Below, piece after piece: positions 26,770-36,166 of a DNA stretch of 64,000 nt. This DNA is from Petroclostridium xylanilyticum. GTDB lineage: Bacteria > Bacillota > Clostridia > SK-Y3. How positions within the stretch are numbered: position 1 is the stretch's first letter; each line of letters starts with the position of its first letter. The notes beneath the pieces were generated by a model. The model did not search any database. It saw only the letters and a list, made by a program, of their open reading frames with translations, and was not told the origin of the DNA. The translations under genes and the position numbers were made by a program. Location of the stretch: the NCBI RefSeq assembly GCF_002252565.1, contig NZ_NPML01000003.1, positions 80,245 to 144,244 of the forward strand, given 5' to 3'.

Positions 26770-27596
26770 TTTATAAAGATATTCAAATGGTAGACTTTGA
26801 ACCATATAGATGGAGAAATTTAGGAGAGGTCTTAGATTTAGGAAAGTACCCACGGACTACTCTTTATATTCTTCATGAAAATGGAACTATTCTAAATGCA
26901 TATGATACAGTCAGGGGAATTATAAAAAATATTAAAAGTCCAATATCCAATGAAGCTCAACTGGTACAAGAACTATTTGAGCAATATAAGGATTTGCAAG
27001 AGATACATATCTACGATAAACAAAGTCTTGAGAATTTCAATATTCAAGCACAAAAATCAGCTTATCCTGATTTGGATGGTGATGAATATAGAAATTTTGT
27101 AAGAAAATTATTAAAAAACTATAAAGGGTTAAATATTTATTCCAAGAACCGCGAACCCAAAAAAGATTTCTATGATGATATGGTGTATTTCGTAGAAAAT
27201 CAATTACCTGATAAAAGTGTTGTTTTTATAGGCATATTTAAAGATAATGCATTATTCTTTGAGGTTATATGGGGACTTAATAAGGGAAAAGCTGAATTAG
27301 TTACCACATTGGATGTTCTTCATCAGTATAATCTAGAAACCGTTACTATGACTAATATAGATACTATTACGCAGCTTTTAAGAGATCATTTTCAAATGCC
27401 TGCCTACACAGTATTTATTGATTATCAAGCCTATGAAAGATTGTTTACTGAATGGGATAAAGAGGCTTTTATTATGAAGGCGATTGCACAAGATAAGATT
27501 AAATATAGAGTAACAGATGACATAAATCCAAATATTATCCCTACGTTTATTCCTGGATTTATAGATATATTTAGAAGATTAACCTATAACAGTTAG
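26766..27596 (+). CDS. Protein of unknown function in the sugar operon
   Basis: A 276-residue soluble protein that I do not recognise. It is rich in Asp, Tyr and Lys and has no signal peptide, TM segment or obvious catalytic motif. Visible features are MVDFEPYRWRNLGEVLDLG at the N-terminus and a possible central alpha/beta section (SVVFIGIFKDNALFFEVIWG). ATG 26766 overlaps the upstream stop as ATGA and follows GGGAGGTG, so it is translationally coupled to the GH35-like gene. This argues for a role in the same sugar pathway. Confidence 0.75.
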   Translation: MIYKDIQMVDFEPYRWRNLGEVLDLGKYPRTTLYILHENGTILNAYDTVRGIIKNIKSPISNEAQLVQELFEQYKDLQEIHIYDKQSLENFNIQAQKSAYPDLDGDEYRNFVRKLLKNYKGLNIYSKNREPKKDFYDDMVYFVENQLPDKSVVFIGIFKDNALFFEVIWGLNKGKAELVTTLDVLHQYNLETVTMTNIDTITQLLRDHFQMPAYTVFIDYQAYERLFTEWDKEAFIMKAIAQDKIKYRVTDDINPNIIPTFIPGFIDIFRRLTYNS

Positions 27597-27928
27597 TCGA
27601 AGGGTTTTTTATTGTTTATAAATTCTTATGTAGATTTTATATTGTTAAATGATTTGAAAATTGATTCGAATTGATTCAGCACCATTATGAGCAAAAAGAA
27701 CTTGAAATGAATGAAAATGAGACAATGAGACCTGTAAAAAGAGCAGTATTAGAGTCAAGTGTTTAAACAACTAAAAGATGCAATTATAAGAGAAATATCT
27801 GGTAAGAACTATCACAAAATTATCATAGAAAAAGTATAGTATTACTTATAATACAACTTATATTTTATAACTTACAGAATATGAGCAGGTTAACAAGTAA
27901 TGTAATTTTTAAAGGAGGTTTAAGTATA
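27597..27928. other. Spacer with a short gene-like remnant
   Basis: About 330 bases with no convincing gene. A frame from about 27671 gives HHYEQKELEMNENETMRP and ends at 27765, and a second frame gives QLKDAIIREISGKNYHK near 27769-27820. Neither has a start site or a family match, so they may be relics. The AAAGGAGG at 27911-27918 belongs to the dehydrogenase gene. Confidence 0.4.
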
Positions 27929-28969
27929 ATGAAAGCAGTAGTAAAGTATGATAACGTTGACGGGGCAACAGAATTAAGAGAGGTACCTATTCCTGAAATA
28001 GGGCCGGATGATGTACTGGTAAAAGTAGCATATATCGGGATATGTGGCAGCGACCCACATATGCATCATAATAAGGTAACTTATAAGGTTAATGTCCCGT
28101 TAATTCTGGGACATGAATTTTCGGGAACTATAGAAAAGATAGGTGAAAACGTAAAAGGTTATCAGATTGGTGATAGGGTAACGGCAGAAACCCATGCAGA
28201 CTATTGTGGCAAATGTATCCTGTGCCGTACAAACAATTACCATGTATGTCGGGAACGAAAAGGATACGGATTTCAAACAGATGGTGCCTTTGCAAAATAT
28301 GTTAGAGTACCAAGCAGGATACTCCACAAGGTACCTGAGAATGTAAGCCTTAAAGAAGCTTGCCTTACGGAGCCACTATGCGTGGCATACAGTTCGTTAG
28401 TAAAGCACTCAAATATGAAGCCGGGAGATTTGGTAGTGATTATTGGTCCCGGTCCTATCGGTTTACTCTGTACAAAGGTTGCAAGCTTAATAGGTGCTTC
28501 GGATATCATTGTAATAGGAACTGACGGAGACGAAGGAAGACTGGAAAAAGCAAAAGAACTTGGCGCCACTCTAACAATCAGTAGTTCTAAAGAAAATCCT
28601 GTCCCGATTATTATGGGGATGAGGGATGGATATGGTGCCGATATCGTTGTAGATACGGCTGGCTTTTCTCCTACTCTTAAACTATCCATGGACGTGGTAA
28701 GACCCTGCGGCCAAATCAATAAAATAGGCTGGGGACCAAAGCCGGTTGATTTCTCATTAGACCCATTAATCTCAAAGGCTGTAACAGTAAATTTTACTTT
28801 CAGTCACAACTGGGATATATGGGAACAGTGCCTGGTGCTCATGAATAAAAAAGCTGTGGACCTTAACCAACTCATTACCCATGAACTTCCTTTGGACAAA
28901 TGGCAGGAAGGCTTTGAATTAATTGAATCTAAAAAAGGGCTAAAAGTAGTACTAACACCAATTGATTAA
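27929..28969 (+). CDS. Zinc-dependent medium-chain alcohol/polyol dehydrogenase
   Basis: A 346-residue MDR-family dehydrogenase. The catalytic zinc ligands are in CGSDPHMHH and GHEFSG, and the structural zinc site is the four-cysteine loop CGKCILCRTNNYHVC. The Rossmann motif is VVIIGPGPIGLLC (about residues 166-178). It resembles sorbitol, threonine or butanediol dehydrogenases and probably oxidises a sugar or polyol with NAD(P). The exact substrate cannot be told. ATG 27929 follows AAAGGAGG; an upstream in-frame ATG at 27881 lacks a ribosome binding site. Confidence 0.88.
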   Translation: MKAVVKYDNVDGATELREVPIPEIGPDDVLVKVAYIGICGSDPHMHHNKVTYKVNVPLILGHEFSGTIEKIGENVKGYQIGDRVTAETHADYCGKCILCRTNNYHVCRERKGYGFQTDGAFAKYVRVPSRILHKVPENVSLKEACLTEPLCVAYSSLVKHSNMKPGDLVVIIGPGPIGLLCTKVASLIGASDIIVIGTDGDEGRLEKAKELGATLTISSSKENPVPIIMGMRDGYGADIVVDTAGFSPTLKLSMDVVRPCGQINKIGWGPKPVDFSLDPLISKAVTVNFTFSHNWDIWEQCLVLMNKKAVDLNQLITHELPLDKWQEGFELIESKKGLKVVLTPID

Positions 28970-29326
28970 AACATAGCAAACCACATCATGGAACTTCGAG
29001 AGCAGGCGTCTTCAATAGAGTAATCAATAAACATTTTTTTGCTACAGTGCTCTATAGAAGTCTTGGTTTTAAATTTATCCTTGAAAGCTTGGGAATTACG
29101 AGATATAGGTGTAAACATTCTTAGGGTCATAGTCAGATTAATACAAATGTTTTTGCTAATATAATTAAATTATAGTAAAATTTGTAGATTAATTACTGGA
29201 AATTTTAATGGTAAGGTAGATGTAAAAAGTAGGGGTGAAGCAAAAATGCTACACCTTGAAATATACAATTTTAAAGTTCTTGGATTTTTCGAGAGCGTAC
29301 TTTTATTCTAAAAGGGGTGTCATAAG
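28970..29326. promoter_or_regulatory. Spacer with promoter and second operator-like copy before the GH5 gene
   Basis: No gene is visible. The word AGATTAATACAAATGTTTTT (29135-29154) is the second copy of the operator-like sequence at 19189-19208. It overlaps a promoter-like TTGCTA (29153-29158), a 17-base spacer and TAAAAT (29176-29181). An overlap with the -35 box would suit repression by a LacI-type protein. Confidence 0.45.
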
Positions 29327-30796
29327 ATGGATTTGCTTCAAGTAAAGGGAAACAAAATTATTGATTCAAATGGAAAGCCTGTCCAATTAAGGGGTACATG
29401 TGTAGGCGGCTGGATGAACATGGAGAATTTTATTAATGGATATCCTGGTACGGAAACAGGTATACGTCAAGCTGTTGCTAAAGTACTTGGAAAAGAAAAA
29501 GGAGAGTTTCTTTTTGACCGCATGTTGGATTATTTCTTTAATGAAAATGACATTAAGTTTTTAAAAGACTGCGGTGCAAATGTAGTTCGACTCCCGTTAA
29601 ATTATCGTCATTTTGAAGATGATCAAAAACCTTTTGTATATAAAGAAAAAGGATTTGAACGTCTGAATAAAGTGCTTAATTGGTGTGAAAAACATGGCAT
29701 TTATGCAATTCTTGATATGCATGCAGTTCAGGGGTGGCATAACGCTCATTGGCATAGTGACAATAGTAGAGGTATTAGTCTCTTCTGGAGTAATGTTCAC
29801 TTTCAAGATCGTTTCGTGGCACTTTGGGAAGAATTTGCCCGCCGTTACAAAGACAGAGCAGTCGTTGCAGGGTATAATATTATGAATGAACCTTGTGTAA
29901 ATGTTCCGGATGGTGATTATCCTTATACTTTTTATGAGAATTATACTCCTGACTGGGACTGTATGAATCGCATATATCGCCGTGTTGTAGGTGCTATACG
30001 AACAATCGATCCTGATCACATTATTTTTATAGAAGGAGATAACTATTCTCATAATTTTAATGGATTAGAGGCTCCGTTTGCAAAAAATCTGGTGTACAGC
30101 AGTCATAACTACAATGTAGCCGGCTTTGGCCCCGGCGCTTATCCAGGTGAATTCAAGACTCATAGAATTGACAGGTACCATGAGAATGGGTATTGGGATA
30201 GAAATAAACAGGTAGAAGAATACAAACATCATGAAGGTACTAGATATGCAGAAAAGTATAATGTGCCTTTATGGATAGGAGAATTCGGATCTCAATATAA
30301 CGGACCTGTTGAGGAAATTCCGTATCGGTTGCGTGCGATGGATGATCAGATTGATGTTTTTGAAGAATTTAGTGCTCACTGGACTACATGGACTTATAAA
30401 GATGTTGGAGTAATGGGCTGGGTAATGCTTGACCCTGAATCTGAATACATGAAACTTATCGCTCCAATTCAGGAAAAAAAGAAGATACTTGGCGCTGAAA
30501 ACTTTACATATAGATATGCCACTCCACCAGCTAAAAAGATGGTTTCTGACCTTGCGACTCTAATAGAGGAGACATTAGGGGACCCGAACATAAACCATAC
30601 AACTAATACTATATGCCTTAGTCAAGCTGCACTGACGGGGTATGCTGCAGCGTTATTGCAACCTGTATATGCAAATTTATTTAAAGATATGTCAGAAGAA
30701 CAAATTGATAAGATAATGCAGTCCTTCGACATTCAGAACTGTAAGATTAATGAGGGCTTGGTCGAAGTACTCAAAAAGCACATGAATAAGAAATAA
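29327..30796 (+). CDS. Glycoside hydrolase family 5 protein (intracellular)
   Basis: A 489-residue retaining glycosidase of the GH5/clan A type. The TIM barrel includes [11 protein letters not shown] and [14 protein letters not shown], the acid/base Glu187 in IMNEPCVN and the nucleophile Glu319 in WIGEFGSQ. No signal peptide or carbohydrate-binding module is seen, so it should act on imported short glucans, mannans or related glycosides. The C-terminal 80 residues (from about 405) are helical and not part of the barrel. AAGGGG precedes the ATG. Its promoter region carries the second operator-like copy. Confidence 0.88.
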   Translation: MDLLQVKGNKIIDSNGKPVQLRGTCVGGWMNMENFINGYPGTETGIRQAVAKVLGKEKGEFLFDRMLDYFFNENDIKFLKDCGANVVRLPLNYRHFEDDQKPFVYKEKGFERLNKVLNWCEKHGIYAILDMHAVQGWHNAHWHSDNSRGISLFWSNVHFQDRFVALWEEFARRYKDRAVVAGYNIMNEPCVNVPDGDYPYTFYENYTPDWDCMNRIYRRVVGAIRTIDPDHIIFIEGDNYSHNFNGLEAPFAKNLVYSSHNYNVAGFGPGAYPGEFKTHRIDRYHENGYWDRNKQVEEYKHHEGTRYAEKYNVPLWIGEFGSQYNGPVEEIPYRLRAMDDQIDVFEEFSAHWTTWTYKDVGVMGWVMLDPESEYMKLIAPIQEKKKILGAENFTYRYATPPAKKMVSDLATLIEETLGDPNINHTTNTICLSQAALTGYAAALLQPVYANLFKDMSEEQIDKIMQSFDIQNCKINEGLVEVLKKHMNKK

Positions 30797-30901
30797 GTAA
30801 ATTACATCTGGTACCATCCCAAGGTTCATATTGAAGTTACGTTGGCCGTATTGTTGAAACCGGTAAAAATATACATGTTGAAAAGTTAGAATGTATAGAT
30901 A

Positions 30902-30933
30902 AAAAGCTGTAGTATTAAGTAACTACAGCTTTT
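30902..30933. terminator. Bidirectional terminator between GH5 gene and the minus-strand corrinoid/redox operon
   Basis: AAAAGCTGTAGT (30902-30913) and ACTACAGCTTTT (30922-30933) form a perfect 12-bp stem with A/T-rich ends on both sides. The stop codon of the minus-strand gene overlaps its right edge. Confidence 0.75.
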
Positions 30934-31546
30934 ACTTATATGCACAGATTTCTTCAATGTCCTTTAATTCAAGGGATTTTGTCTTAATTACTGTTTGTCC
31001 GATAAAATCATTTATGAATAGAACATATTTAAAAGTAGAAACCTTATCATGCTCTTCTTGAAAATGACCATTAAATACCCGTTGAATAAGTTTTGGATCA
31101 AACTGCTGTTCATAAGGTACATATATTTGGCAGCCTATTTGAAGTAAAGGTGTTAAAAAGTCTTTATCATCAAAATGCTGCTTAAGGCCGAAGGTAATTA
31201 TTTGGTGCACTTCCTGCCTTTTTTCAGATTGAAGCGGGATGCCTAGAATATTTGGACCGGCATTACTGGCTTTAAAAGTCCTATATTCAAAGTCAATTGC
31301 CAAGGCACTTAATGTATTTCTGAATTGATCTATACTGTTTTTAACTTCTAACTGGGTATTAAAGCATAACGAAGTATCTATATGAACAATAATGCTGTCA
31401 TATTTAAGTATATTTTGGAGTATGTTTACACCAATTGGGACAATACTTCCCTTTTTTTTAGGGTAAATAATAGTGAAATTCTTTATTGAATCATTAATAG
31501 AAGTATTAATTTTAAGTTCACTGTTTAAAAAATCCAAGAGTCCCAT
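30932..31546 (-). CDS. Protein of unknown function, last gene of the minus-strand corrinoid/redox operon
   Basis: A 204-residue soluble protein that I do not recognise. It has alternating strand and helix segments (FTIIYPKKKGSIVPIGVNIL, YDSIIVHIDTSL, VHQIITFGLKQHF) and only two cysteines. A clear GGGAGG site lies 7 bases before the ATG. It is 84 bases downstream of the CobW-like gene on the same strand, so it is probably the fourth gene of that operon and may serve corrinoid or metal handling. That is inference from position only. Confidence 0.7.
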   Translation of the reverse strand: MGLLDFLNSELKINTSINDSIKNFTIIYPKKKGSIVPIGVNILQNILKYDSIIVHIDTSLCFNTQLEVKNSIDQFRNTLSALAIDFEYRTFKASNAGPNILGIPLQSEKRQEVHQIITFGLKQHFDDKDFLTPLLQIGCQIYVPYEQQFDPKLIQRVFNGHFQEEHDKVSTFKYVLFINDFIGQTVIKTKSLELKDIEEICAYK

Positions 31547-31630
31547 GACATTCCTCCCGAAAATGTATTTTACACAATTACTTTAGATTGTGCTTTTATT
31601 ATATCATATTCTCACCATAATACAATGCCG

Positions 31631-32725
31631 TTATTTCATCCTATATTTAGGTTGGGGTCTGCCTGGTTTGAAACACTCGGTTTTTATGTCACTGATAACA
31701 ACATTTATTTCAGTGCAAAGTTCCCTTAGAGTATCCTCGACAAGAGGTTTAAGCTTTTCCGGTTCTATATTGATGCGGGCATTAATGATTAAATTAGCCT
31801 GGTTTATACTTTTTTTCATTGTTCTGTTAAAATCAACGTTATCAAAAATACTTGTTAAACTTGCCTTTGCCCAGTCATCTTCAGCAATACCGTAAATTTT
31901 CAAATGAGCAATTTCAATATTCTGTTGTTTCAGCTTTTCTCTTAGATTTTCCATCAGGTTTTTGATAAAAGCATTCATATCAATAAATTGATGGGTATTT
32001 AACAAAACGGAACTGTTTAGCCATCCTAGATATTCTTCTGCCGCAGCATAGGTCTCATAATCTATATCTAAAGTGTTTTTCATTGATGACTGTCTTTTGA
32101 TGACCATCGCTGCCCATTTATCGATATCTACATTTTCTTTGGCTGAAACAGTCAAAACATCTACACCTTTAAATTCCTGTTTTAGGAAAGCGCATATAGA
32201 ACTTATCTCATCTTGAGAAAGCGTATCAATTTTGTTAAGGATGATAAGGTCAGCTTCTTCCAACTGCTTACGAAATAAGTAGTTAATCTCATTGGAAAAG
32301 AGGGATGAGTTTTTTTCTATCATCAATTTTTTTACCCTTTTGGGGTCCACAACAATGGATAGGGGGCTAAGGGTGAACTGCCGGGTATAGCTCAATTGTA
32401 AGGGTTTAAAAATAGTAGCAATAAGGTCAGTACAGCTGCCTACGGGTTCTGCAAGTATGATATCCGGCATTTCGTTTTCAGCAAGCTGGTTAACTTTTTG
32501 GGTAAATTCGTCAAAATTACAGCAAAAGCAGCCGCCGGTAACTTCAAGGACAGGCAGCCCCTCCTTGGCCAAAAAATTTGTGTCAACCAGCTGGCTGCCT
32601 TGGTCATTGGTCACAATACCGATTTTTTTCTCTATGCTTAAAAGGTACTTTGCCATGTTTAGTATAGAAGTAGTTTTACCGGCTCCTAAAAAACCGCCAA
32701 TTACGACAAGGTTTGTTTTTATCAC
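31631..32725 (-). CDS. CobW/COG0523-family metallochaperone-type GTPase
   Basis: A 364-residue G3E-family GTPase. The Walker A is GGFLGAGKTT (about residues 9-18), the metal-binding CxCC motif is GGCFCCN (about 64-70) and the guanine-specificity motif is LNKID. The C-terminal domain (from about 240) is longer and less conserved than in zinc-linked CobW proteins. Such GTPases insert or deliver metals to target proteins. Next to a corrinoid methyltransferase-like gene, cobalt/corrinoid or zinc delivery is the natural guess. The start is GTG, 11 bases behind the GGAGG that lies inside the end of the upstream gene. Confidence 0.88.
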   Translation of the reverse strand: MIKTNLVVIGGFLGAGKTTSILNMAKYLLSIEKKIGIVTNDQGSQLVDTNFLAKEGLPVLEVTGGCFCCNFDEFTQKVNQLAENEMPDIILAEPVGSCTDLIATIFKPLQLSYTRQFTLSPLSIVVDPKRVKKLMIEKNSSLFSNEINYLFRKQLEEADLIILNKIDTLSQDEISSICAFLKQEFKGVDVLTVSAKENVDIDKWAAMVIKRQSSMKNTLDIDYETYAAAEEYLGWLNSSVLLNTHQFIDMNAFIKNLMENLREKLKQQNIEIAHLKIYGIAEDDWAKASLTSIFDNVDFNRTMKKSINQANLIINARINIEPEKLKPLVEDTLRELCTEINVVISDIKTECFKPGRPQPKYRMK

Positions 32726-32728
32726 CTA

Positions 32729-33016
32729 TTATGCACCTCCGGTTTGAATCATTGAAATTAACTGCTGCTTTGAAGGGAGTGAACCTGCAGTAACCTGTTC
32801 GTCATTTATAAGGATGGCTGGAAATTTTTCAACTTCCAGCCCTTTGACTAAATGAGCTTGTTTTGGGTGTTCCAGCTCAATGATTTCAACTTCTACGTTA
32901 TTATATTCTTTTTGTATCTTTGCAAGGATTTCTTTAATCAGCCCGTCTATGATTATACAAGCAGTACATGGTTCTTTAAGGGAAACCACTTTTACATTTA
33001 CTTTTTGATGTACCAT
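32729..33016 (-). CDS. Small thioredoxin-like protein with CTAC motif
   Basis: A 95-residue thioredoxin/glutaredoxin-fold protein with the redox-type CxxC motif CTAC (about residues 17-20). It also has the cis-proline region VEKFPAILIND followed by the typical C-terminal helix. It probably transfers electrons or handles disulfides for its neighbours. It lies between a UroD-thioredoxin fusion gene and a CobW GTPase gene, 35 and 3 bases away. AGGAGG precedes the ATG. Confidence 0.82.
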   Translation of the reverse strand: MVHQKVNVKVVSLKEPCTACIIIDGLIKEILAKIQKEYNNVEVEIIELEHPKQAHLVKGLEVEKFPAILINDEQVTAGSLPSKQQLISMIQTGGA

Positions 33017-33051
33017 GCTTGTACCCTCCTAATAAACCATTAGAGTTTGAA

Positions 33052-34407
33052 CTATAGATTCTTGGCATCCACAGCTTCTTGTATGCTCTTTTTCAATTGC
33101 TCAACATCAGGAATAATACTTACATATTTAATTACACCATCAATACAGATGGTTGGAATATTTTGAACACCAAGCTGTAACATACAAACAACTGCTTCTT
33201 TTTGTTTTACCTTGTGTTCTATATACCTTACTTTATCTCCAAAACCTGCAGCAGCAGCCCTCACAGCTTCCATCATATACTGGCAGGGGGCACAGGATTC
33301 AGAATCCAGGGTGATAACATCAATAATAACCTGTTTTTCCTTAGCGTAGTCGGGAAGCTTTACTTCTATACCTTCCAGGACATTGGTATATTCAAGGAAT
33401 TCTGCAACTTCTCCATGAACAAGGCTGGTTATTGCTTTTACATTTTCTACCGGAGTTGCAAAAGGCATATCACATCCTGGAGAAAGAATATAACCTTTAG
33501 TACCACCGATTGCCATACAATTTTTGGCATCATTAATATTATCTACTGGGGTACCGAAAAGCATGGTAACAGTAAGTTTGATGTTACCCCCAAAAGAAAC
33601 GCCGTATTTTTGGCAGACTTCTTTTACATATTCCAAAGGAATATTTTCATCAATGGATACATTATGGGGTTTGCATTTACACATTTCTTCAATATTATTC
33701 TTAGCATTACCGCATACAAAGAATGAGCAGCCTTTATCCCTAGATTTAACATAATCAAATATAGCAGTAGCGTAGGGAGATACAAACTCTGCAAAATTAT
33801 CCGGCGAAATCTGAGAAGTCATTGGGTCGACAACAGCTATAATATCTACACCGGCATCCAGATACATCCTGGATGTATTAATACACACCTTTTTACAGAA
33901 TTGCATTAATTTATGGACGTTTTCAGGTTCATCAATCATTTCATAGAATATATCGGTACCCATTAAGTGGAGGGCTAATGTGAAAGGTCCGGTTATAAGT
34001 CCATATATGGCGATTTTATCGCCTAATTCTTTACAAATCCTTCGTGTTGCATCCAGTACAACTGGAAATCTTCCATCCTGTTCACCAGGAATTTTTAAAT
34101 CTTCTAACTTCTTACCCTGTTCCAGGGGGTGAGTTGTAACAGATGGGGGATTGGTTTCAGCATATTTTAATTCGCATCCCATTGCTTCTGCTTCAACCTG
34201 CAAATCAAATAAAGCCGGCAGTCCATCCGGACGGTAAAGTTCATAGGCTTTTAATACTCCCTTTACAATATTGTCACTGCTTTTAAAAAAATCTTCTGCG
34301 CTTACACCAATTAAAGACGCGGCGTGGCAGCCGACAAAAGGCACCCAGGGAGCGCGCTCAACCCCTTTATTATAAAGTGCATCTAAAACTAACTGCTTTG
34401 AATTCAT
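33052..34407 (-). CDS. UroD-like (MtaA/CmuA-type) methyltransferase fused to a thioredoxin-like domain
   Basis: A 451-residue fusion. Residues 1-345 form a uroporphyrinogen-decarboxylase-fold domain of the MtaA/CmuA/MtbA type, which move methyl groups between corrinoid proteins and thiols. The evidence is FVGCHAASLIGVSAEDFF, GLITGPFTLALHLMG, FVCGNAKNNIEEMC and LSPGCDMPFATPVENVKA. Residues from about 355 form a thioredoxin-like domain with CAPC (about 371-374). The zinc motif HxC of MtaA reads FVC here: the cysteine is kept but the histidine is replaced. ATG 34407 follows AAGGAGG; a start six codons upstream overlaps that site. It heads the minus-strand operon, divergent from the regulator. 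Confidence 0.85.
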   Translation of the reverse strand: MNSKQLVLDALYNKGVERAPWVPFVGCHAASLIGVSAEDFFKSSDNIVKGVLKAYELYRPDGLPALFDLQVEAEAMGCELKYAETNPPSVTTHPLEQGKKLEDLKIPGEQDGRFPVVLDATRRICKELGDKIAIYGLITGPFTLALHLMGTDIFYEMIDEPENVHKLMQFCKKVCINTSRMYLDAGVDIIAVVDPMTSQISPDNFAEFVSPYATAIFDYVKSRDKGCSFFVCGNAKNNIEEMCKCKPHNVSIDENIPLEYVKEVCQKYGVSFGGNIKLTVTMLFGTPVDNINDAKNCMAIGGTKGYILSPGCDMPFATPVENVKAITSLVHGEVAEFLEYTNVLEGIEVKLPDYAKEKQVIIDVITLDSESCAPCQYMMEAVRAAAAGFGDKVRYIEHKVKQKEAVVCMLQLGVQNIPTICIDGVIKYVSIIPDVEQLKKSIQEAVDAKNL

Positions 34408-34425
34408 AACATGTTCCTCCTTCAT

Positions 34426-34801
34426 AACTTATAAATTCTTTATTAAATATTACTCTATTTCAGATACAAGTTATATAAATCAATTTTGAAATGTTGTACT
34501 TTTTTATGAAATATATCGATAACCAATATCAAAATTATAAATAAATTAATGTAGTTATCGATGAAATTAACCAACTTTAAAACTAAATGTTTAATCTTAA
34601 AGTTGGTTAATTATAATATGGGATAAAACACGACTTGTATATGAAAGTGAAAAAGTACAAAAAAGATAAATATTTTTCAATACCTTATGCTGCTAAAGTA
34701 GTACTATAAGAGTGTAATTCAATATCGTCCATTTACATAAAGAATTGATTTTGATAATATATATGTATATATATACTGTATATACTGGAAAGAGTGATAA
34801 A
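34426..34801. promoter_or_regulatory. Divergent regulatory region of the corrinoid/redox locus
   Basis: Two inverted repeats dominate. The first is TATCGATAACCAATAT (34514-34529), whose GATAAC core pairs with GTTATCGAT at 34554-34562. The second is a 15-bp perfect inverted repeat ATTAACCAACTTTAA (34566-34580) / TTAAAGTTGGTTAAT (34597-34611). A run of TATATATG/TATATATAC lies close to the regulator start. These are likely binding sites for the PocR-AraC regulator or hairpins that insulate the two transcripts. Confidence 0.5.
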
Positions 34802-36118
34802 ATGGGGGTAAATAAAGAACGAGATGATGTTGGATTTGATCTGGACAGGGCAAAAAGCTGCGCTCGTATCTATAGTCATTCAGTTGGTGTTGAATGTTTT
34901 ATAATTGATACCTATGGAAATTTACTATATGATACGAACAATGACCAAAGCTTTTGTAAGTTTTGTAGGAAGGTACAGGGAGTTCTAAACCGGCAGCAGT
35001 CCTGTAAAAATGTCCATTTATATGGGAGTTACCAGGCTGAGAGGTTTGGTGGAAAATATGTATTCTTCTGTCCGATGGGCCTTGTCCATTGGGCTTCCCC
35101 TATTACAAGCGATGGCATGATGAAAGGTGCAATTTTAGGTGGTCCTGCTTTGATGGTAGATCCTGAAGAATTTTTAATGGATGATATCATCAGAAAGAAT
35201 AACATTGAAGAGGAATATGTAGAGCAGTTAAGGCAGTATGTTGATGAGGTCCCGATTATACAACCTGATAAAGTAAACAGTTTGGCCGAGACGCTTTTTA
35301 TATTTGCCACTCATATTTCTGATGTTCAGCCATCCCAGTACCTTGAAGAAAGGGAATACCTTGAACAGCAGTCAGATATATCAGAGTATATACATTATAT
35401 TAAAACAATGGGCGGGAGTGAGAGTGGGTTACGAAGTTATCCGCTTGAAAAGGAAAAAGAATTATTATCCCTTATATCACTTGGAGATAAAACGGGCTCA
35501 CAAAAAATACTGAATGAAATATTTGGTCACATATTTTTTTCTACCGGAGGGAATTTTGAAATTATAAAAGCCAGGGTCCTTGAGCTGGTTGTTCTACTAT
35601 CCAGGGCTGCCTTGGAAGGTGGTGCTGATGTAGAACAGATATTCGGTCTGAACTATAAATATCTAAATCAGATACATGCCTTTAAGACGGTGGAAGAATT
35701 AACTTTTTGGCTGTCCAAAATTATGATACGGTTTACGGATTGCGTATTTAATCTTACTGATGTAAAGCATGTGGATGTAATTTACAAGGCAATAGATTAT
35801 GTAAAAAGAAACTATATGAAAAAGATCACTTTAGAAGAAGTCGCTTCCCACGTTTATTTAAGCGTTTCATATTTTAGCAAAATATTTAAAGACGAGATGA
35901 AATGTAACTTTAATGTATACTTGAATAACGTAAGAATAGAAATGAGTAAGAAATTGTTAATGGATGATTCTGTTTCCCTGGTGGATATATCAAATCTGGT
36001 AGGGTATGAAGACCAAAGTTATTTTTCAAAAGTATTTAAGAAAATAGTTGGAGTCAGCCCAGGAAAGTTCAGAGAGTCCAGGGGACAAAATATAAAAAGC
36101 CTGCAGAATAATAGTTGA
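34802..36118 (+). CDS. PocR-AraC transcriptional regulator
   Basis: A 438-residue regulator. The N-terminal PocR sensory domain (about 10-165) has a cysteine cluster: SFCKFCRKVQG, a further Cys in QQSCKNVHLYG, and FFCPMGLVHWASPI. The C-terminal AraC-type DNA-binding domain (about 330-430) has YVKRNYMKKITLEEVASHVY and VGYEDQSYFSKVFKK. PocR proteins control cobalamin-linked pathways such as propanediol use, which fits the corrinoid locus. The start is taken at ATG 34802 behind a GGAAAGAG site; upstream in-frame codons lie in the AT-rich promoter. It is divergent from the UroD-Trx operon and 48 bases ahead of the corrinoid protein gene. Confidence 0.9.
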   Translation: MGVNKERDDVGFDLDRAKSCARIYSHSVGVECFIIDTYGNLLYDTNNDQSFCKFCRKVQGVLNRQQSCKNVHLYGSYQAERFGGKYVFFCPMGLVHWASPITSDGMMKGAILGGPALMVDPEEFLMDDIIRKNNIEEEYVEQLRQYVDEVPIIQPDKVNSLAETLFIFATHISDVQPSQYLEEREYLEQQSDISEYIHYIKTMGGSESGLRSYPLEKEKELLSLISLGDKTGSQKILNEIFGHIFFSTGGNFEIIKARVLELVVLLSRAALEGGADVEQIFGLNYKYLNQIHAFKTVEELTFWLSKIMIRFTDCVFNLTDVKHVDVIYKAIDYVKRNYMKKITLEEVASHVYLSVSYFSKIFKDEMKCNFNVYLNNVRIEMSKKLLMDDSVSLVDISNLVGYEDQSYFSKVFKKIVGVSPGKFRESRGQNIKSLQNNS

Positions 36119-36166
36119 TTATAGCCGTATAGGCTAATTAGATAAAAATGACAAGGGGGAATATGC

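Noticed and set aside
34880..35400. Minus-strand open frame inside the PocR-AraC gene
   Set aside because: It is a shadow of the strongly coding opposite frame, with no ribosome binding site.
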